Positions 28,869 to 37,842 of a DNA stretch of 64,000 nt are shown here, in pieces. Position 1 is the first letter of the stretch; the number at the start of each line of letters is the position of its first letter. The DNA lies in contig QHVB01000032.1 in NCBI GenBank assembly GCA_003222195.1, positions 1 through 64,000 of the forward strand. Direction: 5' to 3'. The notes beneath the pieces are model-generated. The model was not told the origin of the DNA. It saw only the letters and a list, made by a program, of their open reading frames with translations, and did not search any database. The position numbers were made by a program, and so were the translations under genes. The DNA is from Gemmatimonadota bacterium. Its GTDB lineage: Bacteria > Gemmatimonadota > Gemmatimonadetes > Gemmatimonadales > GWC2-71-9.

Positions 28869-30634
28869 CAGCGCGTGCGAGTGGCGACCACCAGCTCGGT
28901 CGCCGCGAGCAGCAAGGCGAGGATGAGCAGCAGCATACTCGCATCCGCGCGCCGCGTCCCCGAGAACCGCTCGATGGCGAAGTCGTTCGCGCTCAGCACC
29001 TCGGCGCGATCCCTTCCCCCCAAAGCCGCCGTCGCGAGCGCCGGCGTGGCGGGCGTGAGATCCGATTCGCGTGGGTCGGGACCAAACACCGTCGCGCCCA
29101 CGGTATCAGCGCCGCGCGTGCGAAACTGGACGTGCGGCGCACCTTCCGCGGAACTCACCTCTGCCTGCCCGATCGCGATTCGATTGACGAGTGCGTCGAT
29201 GAAGGGCACGAACCCCGGCGTCGTGGGCAATGTGGTCCAGGCCGTGTCGAGCCGGCTGCCCAGCAACACGACATTCCCGGAGCGAACCAGCCAGGGCTCG
29301 CCGTTTACTGTCGCGAGTACCCCGTCTGAAGCGCCCCCCCCTCCTCCCCCTCCCCCTCCCCCTCCCCCCTCGAGCCGGTAGCGACGCGCGACCGGTGTAC
29401 CGTCGAGAACCGGGACCTGCGGTGCCGTAATGCTGCCCGGCGTACCCGGCTGTCCCCAGTGCCAGGGCACTCCGCGCGACGCGAGTGTGCGATTCGCCTG
29501 GCCGACGAGCGCCGCATCAGCCGGCGGCTGCACGATCGCAGCTCCTGCTGATGCGGGAGACGCCTCGCCGCCACTGATCACGACATCACGGCCCTCGCTG
29601 ACCCGCCGTCCCTCCTGCAGGACGGCAAGTGCAGCCGCTACGAACGAGCCCGCTCCCGACGTCGCCGTAACGCGTGCCGGTGGCGCAACACGCCAGGTGA
29701 AAGGTCGACGGTCGTCGGCCCGCAGCTCGTCGGGTTCGAGTGCCGCCTCGCCGATCCACCAGCCCGGCGCCAGCGATTGTGCCGGCAGGGACACAGTGAC
29801 CGCCGACCCCAGCGTCGCGAGACCACGCGCGGCGATTTCGCCGCGGTCGCGTTGCCCGCCGCCGATGTGAATGGTGACAGGCACCGGTTGCGGCGAGTCG
29901 TTGCCGCCTGCCCCCGAGCCGCTGAGCGCGATGATCGCCGCGCCTTCCGACACGGTGATCGACGCGATCCCCCGGTTGGCGACCGCACGCCCTGGTTCGA
30001 GGGCGAGGACACGCACGCCTGGTGGGACAGCGGCACGCCCTGAGATCAGCGCGGTGCGCTGCAGGTCACTCAAGACGTGTACTTCGCGTCCCTGCAGCGG
30101 CTGCGCGTCGACCATGCGGGCGGCGCGTTCGACGGCTTGCACGAGGTCCAGCCGTTGCCAGCCACTGTGCGTGCTGTCGACGATCGCGAGCAGTGCTTCG
30201 CGAGTGCCGCCACGCAGCACGCCGTCACACAACATCAGCCACAACCGATCGGCGGAGGTCGTCCGCGCGAGCGAGGAACGTGCCGCGACGCGGAGCCGGT
30301 CCAGCACGAGGCCGCCGTCCACAACCGCTCCGGAGGACGGGGAGTTGTCGAGAATGATGACCGCAGCGGTCGGTTGATGGGCCCCGCCGCCCCGCAGCGG
30401 CACGAGCGGTCGCGCCGCAGCGAGTACGATCATCACGATCAACGCGGTCCGCAGAACCAGTAGGAGTAGGTGCCGCAGCTTCAACCGTCGAGCGCTTTCC
30501 CGCTCGGCCGCGCTCAGGTAACGGACGGGCGGGAAATCGAGCTCCGGGGGAACGCGGCGCTGAAGGAGGTGGAGCAGCGCCGGGATCGCCGCGGCAGCGA
30601 GCCCCAACAAGGCCAGCGGGTGAAGGAAGCTCAC
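28868..30634 (-). CDS. BatA-type membrane protein with VWA-like domain
   Basis: 588 residues from GTG 30634, which overlaps the stop of the DUF58 gene by four bases (GTGA); a longer frame is rejected because the BatA N-terminal motif starts here (SFLHPLALLGLAAAAIPALL). Two N-terminal membrane helices are followed by a VWA-like region with a DxSxS metal-site motif (ILDNSPSSG, near 95) and a final hydrophobic segment (MLLLILALLLAATELVVATR). Relatives sit in Bacteroides aerotolerance (Bat) and MoxR-DUF58 clusters. A poly-glycine run (residues ~460-475) comes from a CCCCCT repeat at 29334-29369. Confidence 0.85.
   Translation of the reverse strand: MSFLHPLALLGLAAAAIPALLHLLQRRVPPELDFPPVRYLSAAERESARRLKLRHLLLLVLRTALIVMIVLAAARPLVPLRGGGAHQPTAAVIILDNSPSSGAVVDGGLVLDRLRVAARSSLARTTSADRLWLMLCDGVLRGGTREALLAIVDSTHSGWQRLDLVQAVERAARMVDAQPLQGREVHVLSDLQRTALISGRAAVPPGVRVLALEPGRAVANRGIASITVSEGAAIIALSGSGAGGNDSPQPVPVTIHIGGGQRDRGEIAARGLATLGSAVTVSLPAQSLAPGWWIGEAALEPDELRADDRRPFTWRVAPPARVTATSGAGSFVAAALAVLQEGRRVSEGRDVVISGGEASPASAGAAIVQPPADAALVGQANRTLASRGVPWHWGQPGTPGSITAPQVPVLDGTPVARRYRLEGGGGGGGGGGGGASDGVLATVNGEPWLVRSGNVVLLGSRLDTAWTTLPTTPGFVPFIDALVNRIAIGQAEVSSAEGAPHVQFRTRGADTVGATVFGPDPRESDLTPATPALATAALGGRDRAEVLSANDFAIERFSGTRRADASMLLLILALLLAATELVVATRTR
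29334..29369. repeat. C-rich hexanucleotide repeat (CCCCCT-type)
   Basis: A C7 start followed by CCT and several CCCCCT units lies in the coding region of the BatA-type protein and gives a run of about a dozen glycines on the minus strand. Confidence 0.85.
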
Positions 30635-31551
30635 GTCAACAGGCGCAGCGCGAGACCAAACGGCATGTCGGTCTGTACGTGATGGTAGCTGATGCCATGC
30701 CGGCGGCAGGCTTTCCGCCACGCCGCGATTTCTCGCCGCACTGTCTCAGCGTAGGCGCGCGCCAGCTCCCGGGGCCGCACGACGACGCTCAGCGACGACT
30801 CGGGGTCGCGGAACCGCACCTCCGGCGGACCACTGAGGTCCACTTCAGCTGGATCCATCAGATGAAAGACGACGACTTGATGCCCGCGGTGGCGCAAATA
30901 GCGCAGCGCGGCGAGTGCCAGCTCTCGATCAAACAGCAGATCGGAGAGCAGCACGACCATCCCGCGGCGCGTGAGCAGCGCGGTCAGTCGTTGGAGCGCC
31001 GCATTGGCCGCAGTCCCCTGCCCGTCCGGCGTGTCCAGCAGGCCGCGCACGATGCGCGTCCACTGACCCGCTTTCACGCGCGCGGGGACCACTTGACGGA
31101 CCTGGTCATCGAAGGTGACGAGGCCCGTCGCGTCACGCTGCCGTAACAGGATCAGCGCCAGCGCGGCGGCCAGCCGGTCGGCATATGCGCGCTTGGTGAG
31201 ACGTTCCGGCGTCCCCTGCCACGCCATCGAGCGACTGACATCGACGAGGACCATGGCGCGCAGATTGGTTTCTTCTTCGAATTGCTTCACGAATAGCCGA
31301 TCGGAGCGACCCAGAATCCGCCAATCCAGATACCGCAGCTCATCGCCCGCCTGGTACGCCCGATGCTCGGTGAACTCGACGGAGAATCCGCGGAAGGGTG
31401 ATCGATGTACGCCGGCCAGAAAGCCCTCCACCACCCCCTCAGCGACGATTTCGATGCCGCCGAGGCGGGCGACCTCGGCAGGATCGAGAAGATCTAGACG
31501 TTGAGCCAAGAAATGTCCTTGCCGTGGGACAGCCGGGATGGATGGTGACAT
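30631..31551 (-). CDS. DUF58 domain protein (VWA-like)
   Basis: 306 residues from ATG 31551. The DUF58 core GDELRYLDWRILGRSDRLFV lies near residue 75, followed by a VWA fold with the metal-site motif DVSRSMAW. DUF58 proteins usually pair with a MoxR AAA+ ATPase and Bat-type membrane proteins; here the BatA-type gene follows directly but no MoxR gene is present. The gene heads the operon DUF58-batA-mfd-ppiC-surA-pdxA. TATAAT lies nine bases before the ATG, leaving at most a few bases of leader, and no ribosome-binding site is seen. A TTG two codons upstream (31557) is less likely. Confidence 0.88.
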   Translation of the reverse strand: MSPSIPAVPRQGHFLAQRLDLLDPAEVARLGGIEIVAEGVVEGFLAGVHRSPFRGFSVEFTEHRAYQAGDELRYLDWRILGRSDRLFVKQFEEETNLRAMVLVDVSRSMAWQGTPERLTKRAYADRLAAALALILLRQRDATGLVTFDDQVRQVVPARVKAGQWTRIVRGLLDTPDGQGTAANAALQRLTALLTRRGMVVLLSDLLFDRELALAALRYLRHRGHQVVVFHLMDPAEVDLSGPPEVRFRDPESSLSVVVRPRELARAYAETVRREIAAWRKACRRHGISYHHVQTDMPFGLALRLLT

Positions 31552-31589
31552 GGCCAAGTCATTATAGCAATATAATTTAGGCGTATTCG
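31545..31589. promoter_or_regulatory. Interleaved divergent promoters (DUF58-mfd operon / DUF4384 gene)
   Basis: Two TATAAT boxes lie back to back: 31566-31561 on the minus strand and 31571-31576 on the plus strand. The plausible -35 elements (GTGACA 31545-31550 for the plus strand with a long 20-base spacer; TCGAAT near 31589-31584 for the minus strand) each lie beyond the other -10, so two polymerases could not bind at once. The -10 boxes are clear; the -35 boxes are weak. Confidence 0.6.
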
Positions 31590-31632
31590 ACCTATGGCAT
31601 AGTCTCTGCCCTAGGCGGGGCCGGGAGGCTTC

Positions 31633-33030
31633 ATGTTCACAACCATCGCTTTACTCAGCTTGGGCTTCGTGTCCACGCCGGCCGTTCGGGCGCCGAGTCT
31701 CTACCGCCCGCGCATCGAGCTGTGGGCCAACCGCGGCGACGCGGCCGTTTATACCCGCGGTGAGCGCGTGCGGCTGTTTTTCCGCCTCGATCAGGACGCC
31801 TATGTCACGATCTTCCGTGTGGATACGGACGGTCGTGTGCGTGTGTTGTTCCCGCGCGATCCGTGGGAAGACAACTTCGCGCGTGGCGGCCGGGACCTCG
31901 CGGTCGACGGCCGCGAGTTGGGGAGCGATGCCTTCACGATCGACGACTATCCCGGCGTCGGTTACCTGTTCGCGGTCGCGTCGGCAGACGCATTCGTCTA
32001 CGACCAGATCGAGAGCGGCGATCACTGGGATTATCGCTCCATCGCAGATGGCCGTGTCCGTGGCGATCCATACGTCGCGATGACCGATCTCGCTCAGCGC
32101 ATCGTCCCGGAGGGGTACTCGGACTGGGACTATGACGTCATCTCGTACAACGTCGGTCAGCACTACGACTATCCCCGCTTCCTGTGCTACGACTGCCACA
32201 GCTATGTGAGCTATTCCTCCTGGGATCCGTACTACACCTCGTGCGTTCGTTTCCGCATGTTCGTGTACGACGATCCCTCGTACTATCCATATCGCTACTA
32301 TGGCGGCGGCCGTGTCGTGTTCGTGCGCCCCTACCGCCCGCAGCCGCGCTTCATCTTCAAGGATTGGGGATCGGAGCGGCCCAGCCGCGAGGGCTTCGTC
32401 TCGCGCGAGCGTGAACGCCCGGTCAACGACAATGGGCGCCGCGGGGTAACAGGCCGCGACTTGGGTGGCCTCGGCATCATCCCGCCTCCCAATGTGCGCG
32501 ATCGCCGCGATCGTCCCGGCGACAACCGGAACAATGGAAACAACGGGAACAACGGGAATAACGGGAATAACGGCAACAACGGTAACAACGGCAACAACGG
32601 CAACAACGGCAACGACGATCGCGGTCGGCGTGAGCATCCGGATCACCCGGATCACCCGCAGCACCCGGACAATCCGGGTCGCCGCGAGCGGCCCGAGGAC
32701 AGCAGGTCTTCGGATCGGCCCATGGTGCTCCCTCCGTCGGACCGGGCGCGAGGGAATCCTGGACTGCGAGCGGTGGAGCCTCGGCGCGACGAGCCACGGC
32801 GCATCGAACCGCGGACTGTCGAGCCGCGAAATGAGCCTCGGCGTGAGGAGCCACGGCGCGTCGAGCCGCGGAACGAACCGCGCAATGAGCCGCGGAGTCA
32901 GCCGGCGCGGACTGAGCCCCGGAACGAACCGCGCAGCCAGCCGCAGCCGCGGGCGGAACCAAGTCGCGATCCGCCACGCGAGTCCTCGAAGCCGCGTAAC
33001 GAGCCTGAGGTGCGGCGGCGCAAGCCCTGA
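31633..33030 (+). CDS. DUF4384 domain protein with Asn/Gly and Arg/Glu/Pro repeat tail
   Basis: 465 residues. A signal peptide is followed by a DUF4384 domain (about 25-160; RVRLFFRLDQDAYVTIFRVD, GRVRVLFPRDPW). A Tyr-rich central part (YDYPRFLCYDCHSYVSYSSW) precedes a low-complexity tail: about nine N-N-G units (32521-32620) and many EPR-type units (32770-32990), with net positive charge. DUF4384 is found in secreted or membrane proteins of unknown function, often in Gram-negative soil bacteria. GGGAGG at 31623-31628 serves the ATG. Transcription likely starts at TATAAT 31571-31576 and ends at the terminator after the gene. It is monocistronic. Confidence 0.85.
   Translation: MFTTIALLSLGFVSTPAVRAPSLYRPRIELWANRGDAAVYTRGERVRLFFRLDQDAYVTIFRVDTDGRVRVLFPRDPWEDNFARGGRDLAVDGRELGSDAFTIDDYPGVGYLFAVASADAFVYDQIESGDHWDYRSIADGRVRGDPYVAMTDLAQRIVPEGYSDWDYDVISYNVGQHYDYPRFLCYDCHSYVSYSSWDPYYTSCVRFRMFVYDDPSYYPYRYYGGGRVVFVRPYRPQPRFIFKDWGSERPSREGFVSRERERPVNDNGRRGVTGRDLGGLGIIPPPNVRDRRDRPGDNRNNGNNGNNGNNGNNGNNGNNGNNGNNGNDDRGRREHPDHPDHPQHPDNPGRRERPEDSRSSDRPMVLPPSDRARGNPGLRAVEPRRDEPRRIEPRTVEPRNEPRREEPRRVEPRNEPRNEPRSQPARTEPRNEPRSQPQPRAEPSRDPPRESSKPRNEPEVRRRKP
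32521..32620 (+). repeat. Nine-base repeat encoding (Asn-Asn-Gly)n
   Basis: About nine imperfect copies of a 9-base unit (AACAACGGN/AATAACGGN) occur in tandem in the DUF4384 gene and give an Asn/Gly linker. Variation is almost all at third codon positions, so the peptide repeat is kept while the DNA drifts. Confidence 0.85.
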
Positions 33031-33049
33031 ACGTTCAGACTGAAACCTG

Positions 33050-33095
33050 ACGCGCCCGATCGTAGTCGCACACGGTCGGGCGCGTTAGTTTTTGC
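33050..33095 (+). terminator. Intrinsic terminator of the DUF4384 gene
   Basis: ACGCGCCCGA (33050-33059) pairs perfectly with TCGGGCGCGT (33076-33085), followed by TAG and TTTTT. It lies 20 bases after the stop codon, between this gene and the M28 peptidase. Confidence 0.85.
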
Positions 33096-34624
33096 CTTCT
33101 CCTCACTCCCTCAGAGGTTCGCTCGTGGTCGCGCTGCTGCTGGTCATGCTTACGCAATCGCCCACCTCCCTTCAGCGGGCGGCTCAGACGATTTCCCCTG
33201 ACGATATCCGCCGGCGCATCAACATCATTGCCGACGATTCGATGAAGGGCCGGGATACCCCGAGCCCCGAGCTCGATAAAACCGCGGCTTACATCGCCGG
33301 TGAGTATCGGCGGTTCAGCCTGAAGCCGGCCGGGGACGGTGGCACGTTCATTCAGAGGTATTCACTCGATCGCGTGCAGGTTCTCGCCGAGAGCTCGGTA
33401 GCGTTCGTGCACGGCACGGGAGACGAGGTGACCCTGCGGCATGGCGTGGAGTTCCGGTTCGCCGACAATACGTTCGAGAGCGGAGATTACGCCGGGCCGC
33501 TGGTGCTGATTGCGGGGCCGCTTTCGGGTGCACTGTCCGCCGACACGGCGAACCTGACGGGCAAGATGCTGATCATTGCCGCGGGACCTCGCAATCGGGG
33601 AGAGCGCCAACGCATTTTTGGCTGGAAACCAGCTGGTGTCGTCTATGTCAGCCGGCAGCCGGATTCGCTCTGGGCGCGAGCGCTCGAGCGAGCCGCGCCG
33701 CCGCAGGTGCGCGACCCCAACCGCCCAGCCGGCGTGCCTCTCCAGATGGCGATCCGCGAAGGCGCGCTGACGCCGCTTCTCTCCAAGCTCGGGGGTGATC
33801 TCGCCGCTGCCCAATCGTCCACCGTGTTCCAGGCAAGAGCGCTGGGTAATGCGCTGTTCCACGTCCATGCGCGCCTGCGGACAGTTGCGAAGAGCTCCGC
33901 GCCGAATGTCGTCGCCATCCTCGAGGGCTCCGATCCAACTCTCAAGAACGAATACGTGGTGTTTAGTGCGCACATGGACCACATCGGGGTGGCGGGACCA
34001 CGTGGCAGTGGCGGCTGCCGCGCTCGAGGCGCGGACTCTATTTGCAATGGCGCCGATGACGATGGCTCGGGAACGGTGGCGGTGGTGGGAATCGCCGAAG
34101 CATTCGCCACCATGAACCCGCGGCCAAAGCGCTCGCTCATTTTCTTGAACGTGAGTGGCGAGGAGAAAGGCCTGTGGGGAAGCGAGTACTTCTCCAACCA
34201 TCCCGCCGTCCCCATCGGCAAAATCGTCGCCGATCTCAACATCGACATGATCGGGCGCAACTGGCGCGACACGATCGTCGCGATCGGCAAGGAGCACTCA
34301 GACCTCGGGGCGACGTTGAACCGCGTCGGCGCAGCCCACCCCGAGCTGAACATGCGGCCGATCGACGACATCTGGCCCCAGGAGAACTTCTACTTCCGGT
34401 CCGATCACTACAACTTCGCAAAGAAGGGCGTGCCGATCCTCTTCTTTTTCAGCGGCACCCACGAAGACTACCACCAGGTCGGCGACTCCCCGGATAAGAT
34501 CGACACCGAAAAGGAGTCGCGCGTCGCGCAGCTCATCTTCTATCTCGGCGCGGAAGTGGCGAATGCCGCCGAGCGCCCGAAATGGAATCCCGACAGCTAC
34601 CGCACCATCGTCGGCAGCAAGTAG
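33092..34624 (+). CDS. M28 family zinc peptidase (exported)
   Basis: 510 residues with signal peptide. A protease-associated (PA) segment is inserted before the catalytic part. The M28 two-zinc ligands are visible in order: VFSAHMDHIG, NGADDDGSGT, VSGEEKGLWGS (catalytic Glu pair), NIDMIGR and FRSDHYNFAKKG. It should act as an aminopeptidase or glutamate-carboxypeptidase-like enzyme in the envelope. The start is unsettled: TTG 33092 gives a signal with an Arg but sits in the preceding terminator T-run; GTG 33125 has AGAGG seven bases upstream but a shorter n-region. The gene appears to stand alone. Confidence 0.9.
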   Translation: MPSPHSLRGSLVVALLLVMLTQSPTSLQRAAQTISPDDIRRRINIIADDSMKGRDTPSPELDKTAAYIAGEYRRFSLKPAGDGGTFIQRYSLDRVQVLAESSVAFVHGTGDEVTLRHGVEFRFADNTFESGDYAGPLVLIAGPLSGALSADTANLTGKMLIIAAGPRNRGERQRIFGWKPAGVVYVSRQPDSLWARALERAAPPQVRDPNRPAGVPLQMAIREGALTPLLSKLGGDLAAAQSSTVFQARALGNALFHVHARLRTVAKSSAPNVVAILEGSDPTLKNEYVVFSAHMDHIGVAGPRGSGGCRARGADSICNGADDDGSGTVAVVGIAEAFATMNPRPKRSLIFLNVSGEEKGLWGSEYFSNHPAVPIGKIVADLNIDMIGRNWRDTIVAIGKEHSDLGATLNRVGAAHPELNMRPIDDIWPQENFYFRSDHYNFAKKGVPILFFFSGTHEDYHQVGDSPDKIDTEKESRVAQLIFYLGAEVANAAERPKWNPDSYRTIVGSK

Positions 34625-34677
34625 CCTACCAACCGCGCCTCTGGCGCCGCCGTCGCGCATTTGCGCATCTTGACTGC

Positions 34678-35379
34678 GTGAGAGTGCTGATCGTCGAGGA
34701 CGACCCGGAGCTGGCCGGATTACTGCGCGACGGCCTGCGCGAGCACCGCATCGACCCGACGGTCGCGACGACCTTTGCTGCTGGACAGGCGCGCGCGCAG
34801 GCAGGCGACTACGACGTCATCATTCTCGACGTCCGCCTGCCGGGGGGAACCGGATTCGACCTGTGCGCGCAGTTGCGCCGCAACGCCGTCGACACTCCCG
34901 TACTCATGCTGACCGCGCTGGACGCCGTGGACGATCGGGTGCGCGGCTTGACCGCCGGTGCAGACGACTACCTCACCAAGCCATTCGCGTTTCGAGAGCT
35001 GGTCGCGCGCCTGCAGGCCCTCGCGCGCCGGCGCGCGCTGGCAGTCACACCGGCCATCCTGCGTGTGGCGGATCTCGAAATGGACGTGGGAGCACGCGTG
35101 GTACGACGCGCTGGCCGTCCCATCGCGCTGACCGCGAAGGAGTTTGCGTTGCTGGAGCTCCTGCTACGGCATTCGGGCCAGGTCGTCGACCGCGGCGCGA
35201 TTACAGCGCACATCTGGGACGACAATCACGATCCGTTCGCGAACGTGTTGGAGGTCCTGGTCCGCCGGTTGCGCAGCAAGATCGATGATGGGTTCGAGCC
35301 GAAGCTCATTGTGACAGTCCGCGGCGCCGGCTACCGGATCGAGGGGACGGCGGGGAAGGCAGGGAGAGCGCTCCCGTGA
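34678..35379 (+). CDS. OmpR-family response regulator
   Basis: 233 residues from GTG 34678, where the receiver fold begins (VRVLIVEDDPELAGLL). The phospho-acceptor Asp is in VIILDVRLPGG and the switch Lys in YLTKPFAF. The C-terminal winged helix (ALTAKEFALLELLLRHSG, RGAGYRIEG) binds DNA. It overlaps the sensor kinase gene by four bases and precedes a TolC-RND efflux set, so it most likely controls that pump. A longer frame to 34582 reads only the end of the peptidase gene. Confidence 0.95.
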   Translation: MRVLIVEDDPELAGLLRDGLREHRIDPTVATTFAAGQARAQAGDYDVIILDVRLPGGTGFDLCAQLRRNAVDTPVLMLTALDAVDDRVRGLTAGADDYLTKPFAFRELVARLQALARRRALAVTPAILRVADLEMDVGARVVRRAGRPIALTAKEFALLELLLRHSGQVVDRGAITAHIWDDNHDPFANVLEVLVRRLRSKIDDGFEPKLIVTVRGAGYRIEGTAGKAGRALP

Positions 35380-36626
35380 CGCTGGGACGGCTGCGGGTCC
35401 GGCTGACGCTCTGGTACGCCGCCACATTAGCCATCATTCTGCTGTTGCTCGGCGCCGGCGTCTTCGTGGCCATTGGCGTACAGGTCGCCAGGCGCCTGGA
35501 CGCCTCATTGATCGCGGCGACCGCGGCGGTGAAGACCGCGACCGCCCAGCTCGAGGCGGAGCGCGCCGCGGGCCGCCCGGCGGATGCGGTCGAAGAGCTG
35601 CAGATCCCCGATCGCTCGCTGTACCTCTTCGATGCGACGGGCAAGGCACTCACGCCCGCGCAGGTCGCCGCCTGGATAGACACCGCGGCGCGCGGCGCGG
35701 CGGTGGCGGGTCGCGTGAACCTCCAGCGCCAGGCACCCGACGGCGGGCAATTCCGGCTCCATGCCGAGCGATTCACGACTCCCTCAGGCACGTCGTACGT
35801 GGCGGCGGCGGTTGCCGAGCGGCCCCAGATCGCGGATCAGTACGCATGGCTGATCGGCACATTCGGCGCGGCGACGCTGGGCGCGCTGATTCTCGTAATC
35901 GCCGGCGGCTCCTTGCTGGCCCGTCAGTCCACCGTTCCAGTCGAGCGCTCGATGGAGCAGATGCGGCGCTTCATGGCGGACGCCGCGCATGAGCTGCGCA
36001 CGCCGGTCACCCTGCTGCGCACGCGAACGGAGGTTGCGCTCGCCCAGCCGCGTGACCCGGCGGGCGATGCCGCCGCCTTTCAGGCCATCGAACGGGAAGC
36101 GGATCGACTGGGCGGGATTGTCGGCGACCTCCTCATGCTGGCGCATGCCGACGCCGGAGAGCGCCGCGTGGTGCGGGGCGCTCTCTATCTGGACGACGTC
36201 GCTTCACACGCGGTCGCCGCCGCCCGCGCGCTCGCCGAGCGCAAGGGAGTGTCGTTGGTCGTAGGATCGTTTGAAGAGGCACGGATTCTTGGCGACCCGG
36301 AGCTCGTCGAGCGGCTGCTGCTCATCGTGCTGGACAACGCGATCAAGTACACCCCGCAGAGTGGGCGCGTACGGCTCGACGTTACAGCTCGCGACGGCAA
36401 GCGCTCCGTGATTGTGTCCGACAGCGGCGTTGGCATTTCCGCCCAGGAATTGCCCCGGATTTTCGAGCGCTTCTATCGGGGTGACAGCGCGCGCAGCCAG
36501 GCAGAGGGCTCCGGGCTTGGTCTTCCGATCGCGCGCTGGATCGCCGACCTCCACAACGCCCGGATCTCGGTCTCCTCCGACTCCTCCGGCACGCGTGTCC
36601 AGATCGATTTCCCACCGGGGTTGTAA
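35376..36626 (+). CDS. Sensor histidine kinase
   Basis: 416 residues. Helix 1 (about 10-35) and helix 2 (about 165-185) flank a periplasmic sensor of ~130 residues without recognisable fold. Unlike CusS-type kinases there is almost no room for a HAMP domain between helix 2 and the H-box (MADAAHELRTPVT). The catalytic domain has LDNAIKYTP (N), SDSGVGIS (G1), FERFYRGDSAR (F) and GSGLGLPIA (G2). It autophosphorylates and passes phosphate to the partner regulator upstream. The 4-base GTGA overlap indicates coupled translation. Confidence 0.93.
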   Translation: MTLGRLRVRLTLWYAATLAIILLLLGAGVFVAIGVQVARRLDASLIAATAAVKTATAQLEAERAAGRPADAVEELQIPDRSLYLFDATGKALTPAQVAAWIDTAARGAAVAGRVNLQRQAPDGGQFRLHAERFTTPSGTSYVAAAVAERPQIADQYAWLIGTFGAATLGALILVIAGGSLLARQSTVPVERSMEQMRRFMADAAHELRTPVTLLRTRTEVALAQPRDPAGDAAAFQAIEREADRLGGIVGDLLMLAHADAGERRVVRGALYLDDVASHAVAAARALAERKGVSLVVGSFEEARILGDPELVERLLLIVLDNAIKYTPQSGRVRLDVTARDGKRSVIVSDSGVGISAQELPRIFERFYRGDSARSQAEGSGLGLPIARWIADLHNARISVSSDSSGTRVQIDFPPGL

Positions 36627-36648
36627 GCATCCTGTAAGGTCGCCAGAC

Positions 36649-36654
36649 TAGTTT
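36649..36654 (+). promoter_or_regulatory. Candidate -10 (TAGTTT) of the tolC-like gene
   Basis: TAGTTT ends six bases before ATG 36661, the spacing expected for a leaderless transcript. No -35 or ribosome-binding site stands out in the 34-base gap after the kinase gene. Confidence 0.35.
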
Positions 36655-36660
36655 CCCGCC

Positions 36661-37842
36661 ATGCTGCGGTTGCTACTGGCATTGCTCGTTCAACAGCCCG
36701 TGACGCGCGCCGATGCCGCTGCCGCCGCGCTTACGCGTGGCGCGCGCGTGGCGCTGGGTCGCGCGGATACCACCGCGGCGCTGGGGGCGGTGCGAACCGC
36801 CCGGGCGTTTCCCAATCCCACGGTGTCGGGCAGTTATAGCAAGGACACCCCCAACTACCATGCGCTCGGCGATCTGCCACTGGACCTGCCGTGGCTGCGG
36901 GCGCCGCGCATCGGAGCGGCGGAGGCCGCCCGCGACGCCGCCCGCTATCAATTCGCGTATGACCGCGCGGCGATTCTGTTCGATGTCGACACCACGTACA
37001 CCCGCGCACTGGCCGCGGGCATGCACGCCCGACTGTCGCACCGCACGGCGGACGATGCCGACAGCCTGCTGAAAATCGCCCAGCTGCGCCGCGACGTCGG
37101 CGACGTGAGCGAGCTGGACGTGCGGCTCGCGGCTGTGAATGCGGGCCAGCTGCAGAATATCGCCATCGATGACTCGCTGACCGCGCTGGGGACGCTGCTC
37201 TCCGTGCAGCTACAGATGGGACTGAGCGGCGACAGTACCGCGATCGCGCTCGCCGATTCGCTCGCGGCGGCGAAAGACACCGCGGCATTGCCGGTGAGCC
37301 CCCCACCCGGTGAGTATCTGCCGGTTGCGGCGGCGACGGCGCGCTTGCGCTCCGCCGAACGTTCGCTGACGTTCACCCGCGCCAGCCGTTTCGCGCCAAG
37401 CTTCGAGTTCGGTTTCGACAAGGGAGATCCGACGAGCCCGAACCCCAACCAAGTGCTCCCGGTGATCGGATTCTCGCTTCCTTTTCCGCTGTTCAACTGG
37501 AGCGGCGGCGAAGTGACCCGCGCCATCGCGGAGCGGGACCGCGCGCGCGTGGAGCTGGATCTGACGCGCCGCGAGACCAACGCCGCGGTGGCACGCGCGC
37601 GCCGAGAGCTGATCGCTGCGGGTGATCGCGTGCGGCGATCCTCGCAGCTCGTCGCGAGCGCCAATCGCATCGCCGCCATGTCGCTGCAGGCCTACGGTGA
37701 AGGCGCAGTCGCCCTGGCCAACGTGCTCGAAGCACAACGGAACGCGCGCGAAATTCTCGCGCGCTACATCGACGATCTCGCCGCCGCCGACGCCGCGCTG
37801 CGCACGCTGCGTTGGCTTACGGCAACATCAGGTCAGCCATGA
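36661..37842 (+). CDS. TolC-family outer-membrane efflux protein
   Basis: 393 residues with a short signal. Two internally similar helical halves with the OEP pattern are visible, the first with ARAFPNPTVSGSYSKD and QLRRDVGDVSELDVRLA, the second with FPLFNWSGGEVTRAI and LEAQRNAREIL. It is somewhat shorter than CusC/TolC (about 420-490). It should form the outer-membrane channel for the adaptor and RND pump encoded next; its stop overlaps the adaptor start (ATGA). Confidence 0.92.
   Translation: MLRLLLALLVQQPVTRADAAAAALTRGARVALGRADTTAALGAVRTARAFPNPTVSGSYSKDTPNYHALGDLPLDLPWLRAPRIGAAEAARDAARYQFAYDRAAILFDVDTTYTRALAAGMHARLSHRTADDADSLLKIAQLRRDVGDVSELDVRLAAVNAGQLQNIAIDDSLTALGTLLSVQLQMGLSGDSTAIALADSLAAAKDTAALPVSPPPGEYLPVAAATARLRSAERSLTFTRASRFAPSFEFGFDKGDPTSPNPNQVLPVIGFSLPFPLFNWSGGEVTRAIAERDRARVELDLTRRETNAAVARARRELIAAGDRVRRSSQLVASANRIAAMSLQAYGEGAVALANVLEAQRNAREILARYIDDLAAADAALRTLRWLTATSGQP

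Noticed and set aside
32521-32620. Tandem repeat considered as CRISPR
   Set aside because: Nine-base units without spacers, inside a coding frame.
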